Assembly: GCF_004912145.1 (NCBI RefSeq)
Contig: NZ_STGT01000004.1
Coordinates: 248,001-312,000 of the forward strand
Length of the DNA: 64,000 nt
Reading direction: 5' to 3'
From: Peteryoungia rhizophila
Lineage (GTDB): Bacteria; Pseudomonadota; Alphaproteobacteria; Rhizobiales; Rhizobiaceae
Under the pieces are notes generated by a model, which saw only the letters and a list, made by a program, of their open reading frames with translations, was not told the DNA's origin and ran no database searches. This document shows positions 27,585 to 37,285 of the stretch, one piece after another (the first letter of the stretch is position 1; every line of letters begins with the position of its first letter). The position numbers were made by a program, and so were the translations under genes.

Positions 27585-27938
27585 CGCCTGGACCTTTAGA
27601 AAGCATGTAGTGTGCTTGGGATCGACAATGCTCGTCTTAGGTTGACCTGCGTTGCCAAACCCTATGCGTGAGGGAACTAAACAAGCGTTGGGTGCGCATC
27701 CATTACCTTCAATATTGACGATCCGCAGAAACAGATACTGGCCCGTGAGCGCGAAGCTGCACGACAACCAGCCCCAAGACGGGCACCTCGGCTGTGGTGG
27801 TTCTCCTATGATTGAAGAGCACCCTGTTCCGGCTTCCTTGATACTATAACAGAGTTACGCGTGTCAGCGGTGAGGTGTAACGGTGCCCGCAGCCGTATAG
27901 AAATGGCACGCTTTGAGAGAGGACAGACCTCCCCCACC
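27585..27938 (+). other. Gap after the chemoreceptor; possible short RNA
   Basis: No gene is supported. A short frame between 27680 and 27815 reads SITFNIDDPQKQILARERE and ends WWFSYD, which looks like coding sequence but has no start codon. The segment 27840-27938 immediately precedes a strong terminator and could be a small RNA on the plus strand. Confidence 0.3.
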
Positions 27939-27967
27939 TGCCCGCGTCATGCGGGCATTTTCTTTCT
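27939..27967 (+). terminator. Rho-independent terminator
   Basis: TGCCCGC, loop GTCAT, GCGGGCA, followed by TTTTCTTTCTT. It lies about 355 bases after the chemoreceptor stop, which is far for that gene, so it may end a separate short transcript. Confidence 0.7.
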
Positions 27968-28042
27968 TAAGCCGAAGCGGCTCAACCACGACTCTCGCTT
28001 GGAGGCTTCCGGGACGTCGACTTATCTGCCGCTTGCTGCGTC

Positions 28043-28795
28043 TCACCATGGCAAGCCTCTGTCCGCGCCAAAATACCCGCCGGTTGGACCGTCATCATCA
28101 ATCAGTGCTAATTTGACGGGCGCGACAGCGCCCTGCTCGACTGCCTGGAACCCCTGATACCCGTTGAGATCAGTCGCAGTGAAACCCGGATCGGCAGAGT
28201 TGACCAGAATGCCCAGCGGCTTGAGTTCTGCAGCAAGCTGCGCAGTCAACATGTTGAGCGCCGCCTTGGAAGCGTTGTAACCGATCAGTTTATGTCCGGC
28301 AAAAGGCCATTCGGGGTCCCCGTTATGAGTTATCGATCCCAGCTCGCTCGAAACATTGACGATGCGCCCGGATTTGGACTTCTTGAGAAGCGGCAGAAAG
28401 GCCTGGGTGACCGCAAGTGTGCCAAAGAAGTTCGTCTGGAACGTCTGCCGCACAGCCTCCACGCTTGCCGTTTCCGGTGGTCCATCCTCCTGAGAGGCGA
28501 TGCCGGCATTGTTGACCAAGATATCGAGGCAACCGAACTTCTGTTCGAAGATGGCGGCAGCTTCAGGAATGTTGGCGAGATCATCGAGGTCGATGCAAAG
28601 CGCATCCGCCTCAAGCCCTTCCCAGCGCAGGGAGCGGGCTGCATCCTCACCCTTTTCCCGATCGCGGGCGCCCAATACGACCTGAAGACCTGCTTTGGCG
28701 AGTTGTCGGGAGATGGCGAAACCGATCCCTTTGTTGGCACCGGTGACGAGGGCGAGCCGCCGGCGAGAGGTGGGTGCTTGCGGATTGAGGGTCAT
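28043..28795 (-). CDS. Short-chain dehydrogenase/reductase
   Basis: A 250-residue classical SDR. The cofactor motif is TGANKGIGFAIS near residue 20, with ARD after the second strand favouring NADP. NNAG follows near 95, the catalytic Ser is in VNVSSELG and the YxxxK pair is in GYNASKAA. A C-terminal sequence ending GGYFGADRGLPW resembles carbonyl-reductase-like SDRs. The substrate is unknown. It is divergent from a TetR regulator 70 bases away, which probably controls it. Confidence 0.85.
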   Translation of the reverse strand: MTLNPQAPTSRRRLALVTGANKGIGFAISRQLAKAGLQVVLGARDREKGEDAARSLRWEGLEADALCIDLDDLANIPEAAAIFEQKFGCLDILVNNAGIASQEDGPPETASVEAVRQTFQTNFFGTLAVTQAFLPLLKKSKSGRIVNVSSELGSITHNGDPEWPFAGHKLIGYNASKAALNMLTAQLAAELKPLGILVNSADPGFTATDLNGYQGFQAVEQGAVAPVKLALIDDDGPTGGYFGADRGLPW

Positions 28796-28865
28796 GATCT
28801 TTCCTTCCGTTGCATGATCAAGTAGCCTGAAAATATGAGGGATCTTTCAGGTTTGGAATTCGCAT

Positions 28866-29516
28866 ATGGCGCTGCACAGTGTTGGCCCCGGAAGTCCGCG
28901 CAAAATACCGGTTCAGTCCCGTTCAGAGGCCACTGTGGACGCGATTTACGAGGGAGCCATTCAGGTTCTGGTCGAGGCTGGACCGCGGTATCTGACGACG
29001 ACCCGCGTGGCCGAACGCGCCGGTGTGTCGGTGGGCACTCTTTACCAGTACTTCGCCAATATCGATGGCTTGATGGCCGCCATTCTGGAACGCCACCTGG
29101 GCAAGGTCATGGATACGGTCGCGCGCATCTGTAAAGGACAGCGCGGTCAGCCGCTTTTGACAATGGTACAGGCGCTGGCCGATGGCTTTATCGACGCAAA
29201 ATCTGAACGGCTCGACGTGACGCAGGCTCTGTACGCCGTCGCCTATGACCTGAAAGGCCTCGAACTGATCGACCGGATGACTGGCCGGTCTGTGGGCGCC
29301 ATTCGGGACATGCTCGAGAGCGCGTCCGATGTTGTCGTTGATGCGCCCGATCGGATCGCGGCAGTTCTCCACGCGACGCTGGCGGGAACGGTGCAGATCG
29401 CGTTGAACAAAGGCCCTCACACACCGGACATCGATGAATTGCGTCATCACATGCGCCATCTTGTGACGGGCTACCTTGGCTCGCTTTTCCCGCAGGTGAA
29501 AACCGGGACAACCTGA
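28866..29516 (+). CDS. TetR-family transcriptional regulator
   Basis: A 216-residue repressor. The DNA-binding domain lies at about residues 20-65: ATVDAIYEGAIQVLVEAG, then TTTRVAERAGVSVGTLYQYF and ANIDGLMAAIL. The C-terminal helical domain is the ligand pocket. It is transcribed away from the SDR at 28043 with a shared 70-base intergenic region, the usual arrangement for a TetR repressor and its target. The inducer is unknown. Confidence 0.85.
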   Translation: MALHSVGPGSPRKIPVQSRSEATVDAIYEGAIQVLVEAGPRYLTTTRVAERAGVSVGTLYQYFANIDGLMAAILERHLGKVMDTVARICKGQRGQPLLTMVQALADGFIDAKSERLDVTQALYAVAYDLKGLELIDRMTGRSVGAIRDMLESASDVVVDAPDRIAAVLHATLAGTVQIALNKGPHTPDIDELRHHMRHLVTGYLGSLFPQVKTGTT

Positions 29517-29564
29517 CCCGCTACGGTTCACGCGCGTGGCATCCCGCACGCAAGCCCGCGCTGG

Positions 29565-29876
29565 TTAGCGGCGGTAGAGGATCATCCCTCCATGATACAA
29601 CACGCCGTTGATGAAGTCCCCCTCGGCGGTGAAACCGGTGTCGTCCCAATAATCGATATGCGTTCCTGTCACCAGGTAGCGGCCTTCATAGGCACGCTCT
29701 CTTGTGCCACGCGCTTCGACATATCTGTTGTTCGGCAGCAATTCGTGCCGGACCCGACCATCCTCAGTGACCCATAGGCCGACATAGGGATGTGAAATCT
29801 GCATGTTTGGCTCCACTTCTAATGGGGATTGGGTGGCAAGGGCTGCGGCGACCAAGGCCGAGAGCAAATTTTGCAT
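29565..29876 (-). CDS. Atu4866-family protein, exported
   Basis: A 103-residue protein with an N-terminal hydrophobic signal (LLSALVAAALATQSP) and the Atu4866 domain: HPYVGLWVTEDGRVRHELLPNNRYVEARG, split here as two halves, then YEGRYLVTGTHIDYWDDTGFTA and GVLYHGGMILYRR. The family, named from an Agrobacterium protein, forms a small beta-barrel that may bind a ligand. It is downstream of the frameshifted SDR gene and on the same strand side as that pair. Function unknown. Confidence 0.7.
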   Translation of the reverse strand: MQNLLSALVAAALATQSPLEVEPNMQISHPYVGLWVTEDGRVRHELLPNNRYVEARGTRERAYEGRYLVTGTHIDYWDDTGFTAEGDFINGVLYHGGMILYRR

Positions 29877-29944
29877 GACTTGTTTCCTGGGTTGGATGCA
29901 TGAGGGCGTGGCGATCGGAGGGCGTAGAGGCCTCCGGGACGGCC

Positions 29945-30668
29945 TCAGTTGCTGGATGCAGTCGGCCTGATGGTGATTTCTGTCGTGTCGACGTTCGAAG
30001 GCGCCTCGATGAGTTGGCGGACGGCACGGGCGATGTCTGCGGGCTGAAGGGAGACTGCGCGGTAGGCATCCATCGCTGGCATGGTCTGCTCGTGTGTTAT
30101 GGTCGACGCCAGTTCGCTCTCAACGACGCCGGTGTTGACGCAGGTAACCCGAACGCACTTGCTTTCCTGACGCAAGCCGTCGGAAATGGCACGAACCGCG
30201 AATTTCGTGGCACAATAAATAGCAGCGGTCGGCACAACCGATAGAGCGCCGATGGATCCGATGTTGATTATCTGCCCTTCCCCTTGTGCCTCAATCACCG
30301 GCAATACGGTGCCGATGCGCCAAAGCACGCCTTTGATGTTCACGTCGACCATACGCTCCCACTCGTCCTGCTTGCCGGCAGCTAGCGGAGAGAGGGGCAT
30401 GATACCGGCATTGTTCACGAGGACATCGATGCGGCCCCAGATGGACATTGCAGCTGCAGCGAAGGCAGCAACCGACTGCCGGTCAGTAACATCGAACGCT
30501 CGGGTCTCGGCCACATCATCGAAGCTGCGTATTTCCGCAGCAATTTCTTCGATCCGCACGCATCGACGCGCGCCCAGGAGGACCTTCGCGCCGCTTGCAC
30601 CGAGTTCCCTCGGCTATCCCTTCACCGATCCCACTGGAAGCTCCGGTTATCAAAACTGTCTTTCCCAT
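29945..30668 (-). pseudogene. Short-chain dehydrogenase, frameshifted
   Basis: From ATG 30668 (AGGAGCGGCAG before it) the frame reads MGKTVLITGASSGIGEGIAE. An extra G near 30607 (GAGGGAACTC for GAG-GAA-CTC) then shifts the frame. The proper continuation ELGASGAKVLLGARRC leads into RIEEIAAEIRSFD, NNAG, the catalytic IYCATKFAVRA and the end TIRPTASSN. All SDR motifs are present once the one-base insertion is ignored. It is divergent from a LysR gene that is also broken. Either both decayed together or these are assembly errors. Confidence 0.7.
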
Positions 30669-30782
30669 CTGCCGCTCCTTTTGATGACTGAATGGCTCGC
30701 TTGCATGGGAAAATGGACTCTCTTGAGCGGGTCGTGTAGCCATTCAATCATGAACTCAGTGATTAGCAGCACTGGACAATCA

Positions 30783-31597
30783 TGACCGACCTTAACCTTC
30801 TGCCTCTGTTCCTCGCCGTGGCTGAAGAGCATAAACTTTCACGCTGCAGCAGACCGTCTCCGGGTGACGCGATCCGCCGTCAGCCAGGGTATTCGCCGGT
30901 TAGAGGACATTCACGGTACGGCCCTGGTGATGCGAACTACGCGATCCGTTCGATCGACTGAGGCGGGCGAGCGGCTGCGAGAAGCGCTGTCTTCCCCACT
31001 GTCGGAAATTGCAACGACGCTTGAAGCAATAGGCGCGGAGAGCCGGCCCAGTGGGACACTGAGGATTGCAGCATCCTCGATCGCCGAAACGTTCCTTTCG
31101 GGGCTACTCCTTGCCACATCGCCGCGGAATACCCTGGGGTCACTGTCGACGTAACCGTGGCGGACGAGGAGAGCGACATCCTCTCGGCCAGTCATGATGC
31201 TGGCGTCAGACTGGGAGAGGTGATCGAGCAGGACATAATGACTGTCACGATCGGGGGTGAACAGCGCGAGGCGATCACCGCGGCTCCCTCTACCTCGAAA
31301 TCCACGGGACTCCGCTGCATCCAAGGGAACTGATCCACCACCGCTGGTATCCGATGGCGTCCCGCACCCAATGTCGCGTCCTACCGATGGAAATTTGTGG
31401 ACAGTGGTGTTCCCTTCAGCCTGGCAATCGTATCCCGGATCAACAAAAACGATTTGCGTCTCATGCTGTGGACCGCCATTGCGGGTGGCGGCATTACCCT
31501 GGCATTGGAAGAGAATATCAGGCCAAACGTAAAGACAGGGAACCTCATACCGCTGCTGGACGGCTTTCTTCCATCATTTCCGGGCTTTTATCTGTAA
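30783..31597 (+). pseudogene. LysR-family regulator, multiply frameshifted
   Basis: The pieces appear in order in three frames: MTDLNLLPLFLAVAEEH; then FHAAADRLRVTRSAVSQGIRRLE and TLRIAASSIAETFL; then YPGVTVDVTVADEESDIL and YLEIHGTPLHPRELIHH; then VDSGVPFSLAIVSRINKNDL and LIPLLDGFLPSFPGFYL. Together they make a whole LysR regulator with helix-turn-helix and effector domain. At least three frameshifts separate the pieces. Its neighbour, the divergent SDR gene, would have been its target. It is certainly non-functional if the sequence is correct. Confidence 0.7.
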
Positions 31598-31722
31598 TTT
31601 CCGCAGCGTAGAAACATGGCTCCCAAACTGAGGGCACTTGTAGATCATGTTAAACGTTGGAAGTGACGTGAACGCTCGTTTGCACTGCAGGTGTCAGCCC
31701 CAGGGCGGAATTCGAAAGGCTC

Positions 31723-31758
31723 GAGGAGCGGGGCGGCCTAAAAACCGCCCCGCTCCTC
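31723..31758. repeat. Long perfect inverted repeat (hairpin)
   Basis: GAGGAGCGGGGCGG is followed by an eight-base loop and its exact complement CCGCCCCGCTCCTC. No T-run follows on either strand, so it is not a standard terminator. It lies in the gap between the LysR pseudogene and the SnoaL-like gene, where transcription converges, and may block read-through from both sides. Confidence 0.6.
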
Positions 31759-31837
31759 AAATCTGAATGCCAAGACCTGTATGGCGGCACATCCTGCTCA
31801 GGAGTTGCCAAATTAACCACATCTCGCGGCGCAACTT

Positions 31838-32401
31838 TCAGTGCTGCAAGCGTTTGCCAAGAATCTGTTCGATCGTTTCCGGTTCAACGATCCAGGCGTA
31901 GTTCAACTCGTGCTTGATCTTCCAGGAGCCCTCTACACAAGACCAGCCCAATTGGGACCGCGTATCGAAGGCTACCACATTGCCTTCAAGCGGTTCAATT
32001 CGACCGACAAAGCCGATCGCGGACGATGCGGTGTCACGGCCAACCACTGCATGGTTCACGTCCGTCATCCCGTGACGAATCGATCGAGATGCGTTGACGT
32101 GACCTTCCCAGTTGGCCCCATATACAGAGGCATCGGTGAAGAGTTGCGTATCGCCGGGAGCGAAATTGTCCCAGAACACGCCCTGTGGATCCTTGAGATC
32201 ATAGAATTTTGCCATCTCCTTTGAAAACACAAAAGCCGGGTCGCCCTCATGCCGCTCCCATCCTTGCATGATCCACTCCTCATGCAGGGCCAGTGGCGCA
32301 TCAGGACCCTCCTGAGGGCACGCGGCATCAGCCTGCGCCAGCACCGGAGTTGCAAACATTCCGGCGGCGATCGCAGCAAGCAAATAATTGGTGATTTTCA
32401 T
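31838..32401 (-). CDS. Secreted SnoaL/NTF2-like protein
   Basis: A 187-residue exported protein. The signal peptide MKITNYLLAAIAAGMFATPV ends near LAQA. The mature part looks like an NTF2-fold domain: EEWIMQGWERHEGDPAFVFS, LKDPQGVFWDNF, HVNASRSIRHGMTDVNHAV and GWSCVEGSWKIKHELNYAW. Such domains often act as hydrolase-like or ligand-binding proteins. The start is ATG 32401, preceded by GGAAG; the track upstream adds seven unlikely residues. No neighbour indicates its role. The flanks 31598-31837 and 32402-32717 contain no gene. Confidence 0.6.
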   Translation of the reverse strand: MKITNYLLAAIAAGMFATPVLAQADAACPQEGPDAPLALHEEWIMQGWERHEGDPAFVFSKEMAKFYDLKDPQGVFWDNFAPGDTQLFTDASVYGANWEGHVNASRSIRHGMTDVNHAVVGRDTASSAIGFVGRIEPLEGNVVAFDTRSQLGWSCVEGSWKIKHELNYAWIVEPETIEQILGKRLQH

Positions 32402-32717
32402 CTTAACTTCCTTTCGCGTCACTATTGACGACCGGGAAACTAGGCCACTGCATTGGCGTCCAGTAGCCGATCAATTCTCGCCACGCCGGTTAGCTGCACT
32501 GGACAATGAGCTCTGGATTTGACGAGCCGGGCAACGCCGTGAGCACGACCTGTTAATGCCGTCAGCGCAAACCATGCCGGACATCATGGGGGCGGGCCGA
32601 TCAATCAAACCTCCAAGCGCAATTGGGGGCATCTTGATTGCTTCGAGTTTCGGCTGGCCTTTGACGGTGCATCACCAATGATCGCAGTCGCAGGCAGAAT
32701 GCTTGTTGCGGCTCACA

Positions 32718-33614
32718 TCACAGATGTTCGTCGATGCTGGCATCCCGCCCCCCGTTCACCAGGAGACCGCACAGAAGGGCAAGCGCTTTCGGCCGGGCAG
32801 GTGTGGCCGGATGAAGGAGGACTATCTGTCGCGCAAGGCTTTCGGAATCCGGCAACCGCGTCAGGTGAATGCCACTCGCTTTCTGGTTTGTGCCCTGCCA
32901 CGCTGGCACGAGTGAAATGCCGAGACCACGCTCCACAAGGATCGCGATTGCCTCGAGTGCATCCATGTCACAAAGCACCTCGGGAAAGAGACGCTCCCGG
33001 TCCAGGTAGGCAGTTGCCAGACGACCACCCCAGGATAGGGGGTCATAGCGGATAAGGGCGCCTGCCTCTATCCGATCCCGTATTCGGGTCTGATCGACTG
33101 GGTCATGCGTCATTAGGACCAGCGGTTCGCTGTGTAGAGCCACCGCCTTCAGCGATTTGGGCAGAACAAAGGGCGGTTCCACAAGCAGAGCAGCGTCGAG
33201 GTGACCTTGCATAAGTTGTTCGTAAAGAAGCAGGGAAGTGCCCGGCACCAGACGCAGCTTGAGCCGAGGCGCGACCTGTGCCGCTGTGTGGAGCAGGTCC
33301 GGCATCAAACCTGTCATCACGGTGGAAATTGCCCCGATGCGCATCTCGCCTGAAATCTGGCGCTCGTCAAGATCGTCGCGCAAAAGGGAGGCCTCACGGA
33401 TCAGGTGACGGATCCGCGGCAGCAGCAGGAGGCAAGCCTCGGTTGGAGCCACCGAGCGGGCGTGCCGCACAAGAAGGGTAGTACCCAGGCTACGTTCGAG
33501 CGCCTGGACACGCTGGCTTATCGCAGCGGACGTGAGCTTCTCACGCCTTGCCGCAGAGATGATCGATCCGGTCTCCACGACGCTGACCAGGCTTTGCAAA
33601 AATCGAATATCCAA
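32718..33614 (-). CDS. LysR-family transcriptional regulator
   Basis: A 298-residue regulator. The N-terminal winged helix reads DIRFLQSLVSVVETGSIISA, then KLTSAAISQRVQALERSLG and TTLLVRHARSVAPTEA. The effector domain contains MRIGAISTVMTGLMPDLL and LAILVERGLGISLVPAW-like motifs. TTG 33614 gives the normal LysR beginning; TTG 33641 is the longest frame. It is divergent from a VOC protein and a hydroxyacid dehydrogenase starting at 33706, which are its likely targets across a 90-base intergenic region. Confidence 0.82.
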   Translation of the reverse strand: MDIRFLQSLVSVVETGSIISAARREKLTSAAISQRVQALERSLGTTLLVRHARSVAPTEACLLLLPRIRHLIREASLLRDDLDERQISGEMRIGAISTVMTGLMPDLLHTAAQVAPRLKLRLVPGTSLLLYEQLMQGHLDAALLVEPPFVLPKSLKAVALHSEPLVLMTHDPVDQTRIRDRIEAGALIRYDPLSWGGRLATAYLDRERLFPEVLCDMDALEAIAILVERGLGISLVPAWQGTNQKASGIHLTRLPDSESLARQIVLLHPATPARPKALALLCGLLVNGGRDASIDEHL

Positions 33615-33705
33615 AAGAAAACCTATCGCTGAGAGAAGCAATTATATGGTTTTTCTTTCACTCGCCAAGACATATCGTCACGTTGTCACCACTGAGGATC
33701 TTTCG

Positions 33706-34119
33706 ATGCGCTCAATTTTTCACCTCGCCTATCATGTCACTGACCTCGACGAGGCACGCCGATTTTATGGCGGAGTACTTGGTTGTGAGGAGGGCCGCAG
33801 TTCCAACACCTGGGTCGATTTCGATTTCTTCGGCCACCAGATTTCGCTTCACTTGGGCAAGCCATTTGAGACCACCCGCACCGGCCATGTCGGCGAGCAC
33901 ATGGTGATGATGCCGCATCTGGGTGTCGTGCTGCCACTCGAGGGCTGGGTGGAACTGGCCGCTCGGCTTACGACCGCTGGTACTGCCTTTGACATTCCGC
34001 CCGTCATCCGCTTCGAAGGGCAAGCGGGCGAACAGCGGACAATGTTTTTCTTCGACCCGAGCGGCAACCCGATCGAGGTCAAAGGTTTCAAGGATTTCGA
34101 CTCAGTTTTTGCCCGTTGA
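33706..34119 (+). CDS. VOC-family (glyoxalase/dioxygenase-like) protein
   Basis: A 137-residue protein of the vicinal oxygen chelate fold. It begins SIFHLAYHVTDLDEARRFYG and ends MFFFDPSGNPIEVKGF, with metal-ligand candidates at His in HLAYHV, His in HQISLHLG and Glu in PIEVKG. The length and PSGNPIEV motif match glyoxalase-like dioxygenases. ATG 33706 is favoured, with GAGG eight bases before; ATG 33646 is a longer option. It is followed 14 bases later by the dehydrogenase, so both are probably one transcript under LysR control. Confidence 0.8.
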   Translation: MRSIFHLAYHVTDLDEARRFYGGVLGCEEGRSSNTWVDFDFFGHQISLHLGKPFETTRTGHVGEHMVMMPHLGVVLPLEGWVELAARLTTAGTAFDIPPVIRFEGQAGEQRTMFFFDPSGNPIEVKGFKDFDSVFAR

Positions 34120-34133
34120 GGATGGTGAGAGCC

Positions 34134-35075
34134 ATGACAAGCCCCATTGCCTTCATCGCACGCGACCGCGAAACCACATCCGCCTGGTGCGACGCGCTCT
34201 CGTCGTCGATGCCCGGTGAGACGATCGTGCCATTCGCGGATCTCACAGCCTGCGAAAAGGCCGAGGTTCAGATCGCAATCGTCGCCAATCCCGATCCGGC
34301 CGAATTGGCCGAGCTTCACGGTCTGGCCTGGATTCAAAGTCTCTGGGCAGGCGTCGAGCGGCTATTGACCGAAATGGGGCCGGCAGCGCCGCCAATCGTG
34401 CGACTGGTCGACCCCGAACTCGCACGTACGATGGCTGAGGCCGTTCTTGCATGGACCTACTATCTGCAACGCGAGATGCCCGCCTACCGCCAACAGCAAG
34501 AACAAGGCGTTTGGAAACAGCGTGCCTATAAACATCCTCGCGACATCACGATTGGTCTGCTGGGGCTGGGTACTTTGGGTGCTGCCGCGGCGGAACGGCT
34601 GACGGGTGCAGGCTTCTGCGTCAAAGGCTGGAGCCGCTCGCCTAAGACGCTTCAGGAACCAGAAACATATTTCGGCGAAGCAGCGCTTGATGCCGTACTT
34701 TCATCAAGCGACATTGTCGTTTGTCTGGTTCCTCTCACGTTCGAGACGCGAGGACTGATCAATGCGCGTCGGCTAGCGGCGATGAAGCGAGGTGCAAACC
34801 TGATCAACTTCTCTCGGGGGGCCGTCGTTGTCGCCGAGGATTTGATCACGGCGCTCGACAGCGAGCACCTCTCTCACGCAGTCCTTGACGTATTCGATGT
34901 TGAACCCCTCCCTGGGACCTCGCCGCTGTGGTCGCATCCGAAGGTTACAGTGCTGCCCCACATCTCCGCCCCCACCGATCCCGATACGGCGGCCGCGATT
35001 GTTGCCGCCAACATCCGGGCCTACCGCCGCGACGGCATAGTGCCGGCTACGATCAGCGCGACGCGGGGCTATTGA
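34134..35075 (+). CDS. D-2-hydroxyacid dehydrogenase (GhrA-like)
   Basis: A 313-residue NAD(P)-dependent reductase resembling glyoxylate/hydroxypyruvate reductase A. The cofactor loop is GLLGLGTLGAAAAERL, followed by WSRSPK (Arg favouring NADPH). Then come DIVVCLVPLTFETRGLIN, the catalytic Arg in LINFSRGAVV, Asp/Glu in LDVFDVEPLP and the catalytic His in VLPHISAPTD. GAGAG precedes ATG 34134. With the VOC protein it may handle a small alpha-keto or hydroxy acid; the pathway is not evident. Confidence 0.85.
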   Translation: MTSPIAFIARDRETTSAWCDALSSSMPGETIVPFADLTACEKAEVQIAIVANPDPAELAELHGLAWIQSLWAGVERLLTEMGPAAPPIVRLVDPELARTMAEAVLAWTYYLQREMPAYRQQQEQGVWKQRAYKHPRDITIGLLGLGTLGAAAAERLTGAGFCVKGWSRSPKTLQEPETYFGEAALDAVLSSSDIVVCLVPLTFETRGLINARRLAAMKRGANLINFSRGAVVVAEDLITALDSEHLSHAVLDVFDVEPLPGTSPLWSHPKVTVLPHISAPTDPDTAAAIVAANIRAYRRDGIVPATISATRGY

Positions 35076-35175
35076 GCAGATAGGCTTCCCAGCACCCGTT
35101 CCAGCTTGACGCAATTCAACGTCCTCATGCGTTGATAGGCCTTGAGATGGGATACGAACCCTCGACCCCAAAGGA

Positions 35176-35305
35176 TTAAGCTGCAACCCCTTCAAGCCCT
35201 AAGCCTTGCAGCGCCCTAGATGGCGGCAGTCCGAACCGCCGAGGATACTCGCGGCTGAACTGTGTCGGGCTCTCATAATCCAAGCCAAACGCAATGGACG
35301 TTCCT
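35176..35305 (-). pseudogene. AraC-family regulator, C-terminal remnant
   Basis: On the minus strand a frame reads [40 protein letters not shown] and stop. This is the last helix-turn-helix of an AraC regulator (GYxSxxQFSREYxRxFGxPP). The N-terminal part is absent; upstream the sequence belongs to a dehydrogenase in another frame. The join lies near 35310. Confidence 0.6.
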
Positions 35306-35640
35306 TCCTGCCAAATGCCGCTCGGGCTTCGGCTATCCGCTCCATCGGATAGGTCATAGCGACAAGCGGTCGGATTTCTTCAGGCTCACTGTTGGACACA
35401 AGGTTCTGGAACACCGGTTCATCCCATGCAGTGCAGCCAATTAGCGCGATGTCCTTGAAACGCATATCGCGCAGGTCAAGCTCCACGATCGGACCGGCAA
35501 TCGCGCCAGACGATAAGTATCGCCCTCCCCGCCGCAAGACCTTTAGCAAATGGCCAAAACGGTACCGGCGACATTGTCGATCACGACATCTAAGCTTTCC
35601 TTGCCAAGTGCGGCAACCTCCCCATCTCCTAACACTTAAC
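35306..35640 (-). pseudogene. Medium-chain dehydrogenase remnant, frameshifted
   Basis: The minus strand reads LGKESLDVVIDNVAGTV, loses one base, then continues as FGHLLKVLRRGGRYLSSGAI, GPIVELDLRDMRFKDIALIG and [12 protein letters not shown]. This is the C-terminal cofactor and substrate region of a zinc-type or quinone-oxidoreductase MDR protein. Neither the N-terminal domain nor the true C-terminus is present; it runs directly into an AraC remnant. The flanking 35641-35804 contains no gene. Confidence 0.65.
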
Positions 35641-35804
35641 AAGTGGGAGATCGTGTCCGGGGATTTAGGGGGCCATTACAGTACTATATTAGCAACAAAA
35701 CAGATGTCACTCATGCGCTCTATCCGCTAAACTTTGTTCGGCGTTCGCCAAAACCCAGTATGTTCAAGCTGCACGTCTGTTTCTGCTGTTTGTGGCGTGC
35801 AGCT

Positions 35805-37285
35805 TCACAATGATGGTGAGCCATCCACGTAGGCCTTAAGGGTCGCTTCAACTCCGTTGCGATGCAGAGACACGAGACCCTCCGCGAAACGCCGCTGAAA
35901 CAAGTCAAACTCTGGCAACCTACCGAAAACATCCTGTAGGCTCAGAAAGGCCAGCGGATCTCGCTGAGCTGCGTTCGCTGCTTTGCGGAGCCTCTCCGAG
36001 TTTGGATCGCAAATTTCGATCGCGGTCCCGCGCGCCGATAAACCGCTGAGATACTGGCACCAGCACGCAGACACCAGCGCAAGACCCCGCACATCCAGTC
36101 CCTGGGCAAGCCGATCGGCCGTAGATGGCAGGATGAATTTTGGCTGGCGGTTCGATCCGTCCTGCGCAAGGCGCGGAATGGTGTCACCGATCTTCGGATT
36201 GGAGAAACGGTTTTGGATCAGGGCGAAATAATCTTGCAGGCTCGTGTTCGGTACGGGCGGCACGACAGGGATGATCTCGTCGGTTTCGAGCTTGGAAAGG
36301 AACGCCCGGATCAGCGGATTCTCCATCGCTTCATGCACGAAATGAATGTCCATCAATGCGGCCGGGTAGGCGATCGCGGCATGCCCGCCGTTCAGGATCC
36401 GGAGCTTCATCAGCTCGTAAGGGGCAACATCGGGCACGAAAGTCACCCCCACGTCTTCGAGCACCGGGCGCCCGAGGGGAAAATTGTCTTCCAGCACCCA
36501 CTGCTTGAAATCCTCGCAGAAAACCGGCCAGCCGTCCTCAATGCCATAGTTTTCCCGCGTCATGTCGATCTCGCGCTGGCCCGTGGCAGGGGTGATCCGG
36601 TCAACCATCGAATTCGGGAAAGCGACATTGTGGTGGATCCAGTCAGCGAAGTCCGGATCGGACAGACGTGCGAGACCACAGATCGTCGCTTCAGTGACCT
36701 CGCCATTGCCCGGGATATTATCGCAGCACATCACCGTGAATGCAGGGATACCTGCTTCCCTGCGCGCCCTCAGGCCGGCGATGATGAGGCCGAAAACGGT
36801 TTTGGGATGCGCCGGATCCTTGGCATCCGTGACGATCGCCGGATGATTGGGATCAAATCTGCCGGTAGCGGGATCGATGAAATAGCCGCCTTCCGTAATC
36901 GTCATCGAGACGATGCGGATATCCGGAGAGGCGAGTGTCTCGATGATGCGGTCAAAATCTGGTGCCGTGATCACGTCGAGCATCGGACCGGTAACGGTCG
37001 CTGCCGAACGATCGATATCCTGCTCCACGACCGTCGTGAGGAAATCCTGCGCCTTCAGCGTATCGCACATGCGTTGGTCCGACGCCATCACGCCAGCACC
37101 GATAATCCCCCAGTCGAGATCGCGCCCCTTGTTGAAGAGCTCGTGCAGGTAGATCGCCATATGCGCGCGGTGAAAGTTGCCGACGCCAAAATGCAGAATT
37201 CCGGGACGGATCTGCTCTCGACGATAGGAGGGCAAGGAAACGCGGGGACCGATGTGGGTGAGATCTGCGAGCGAGAGTTTAATCG

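Noticed and set aside
26019..27767. Long minus-strand frame (about 580 codons) opposite the chemoreceptor
   Set aside because: Shadow of the codon bias in the chemoreceptor; Arg/Leu-rich composition and no recognisable domain.
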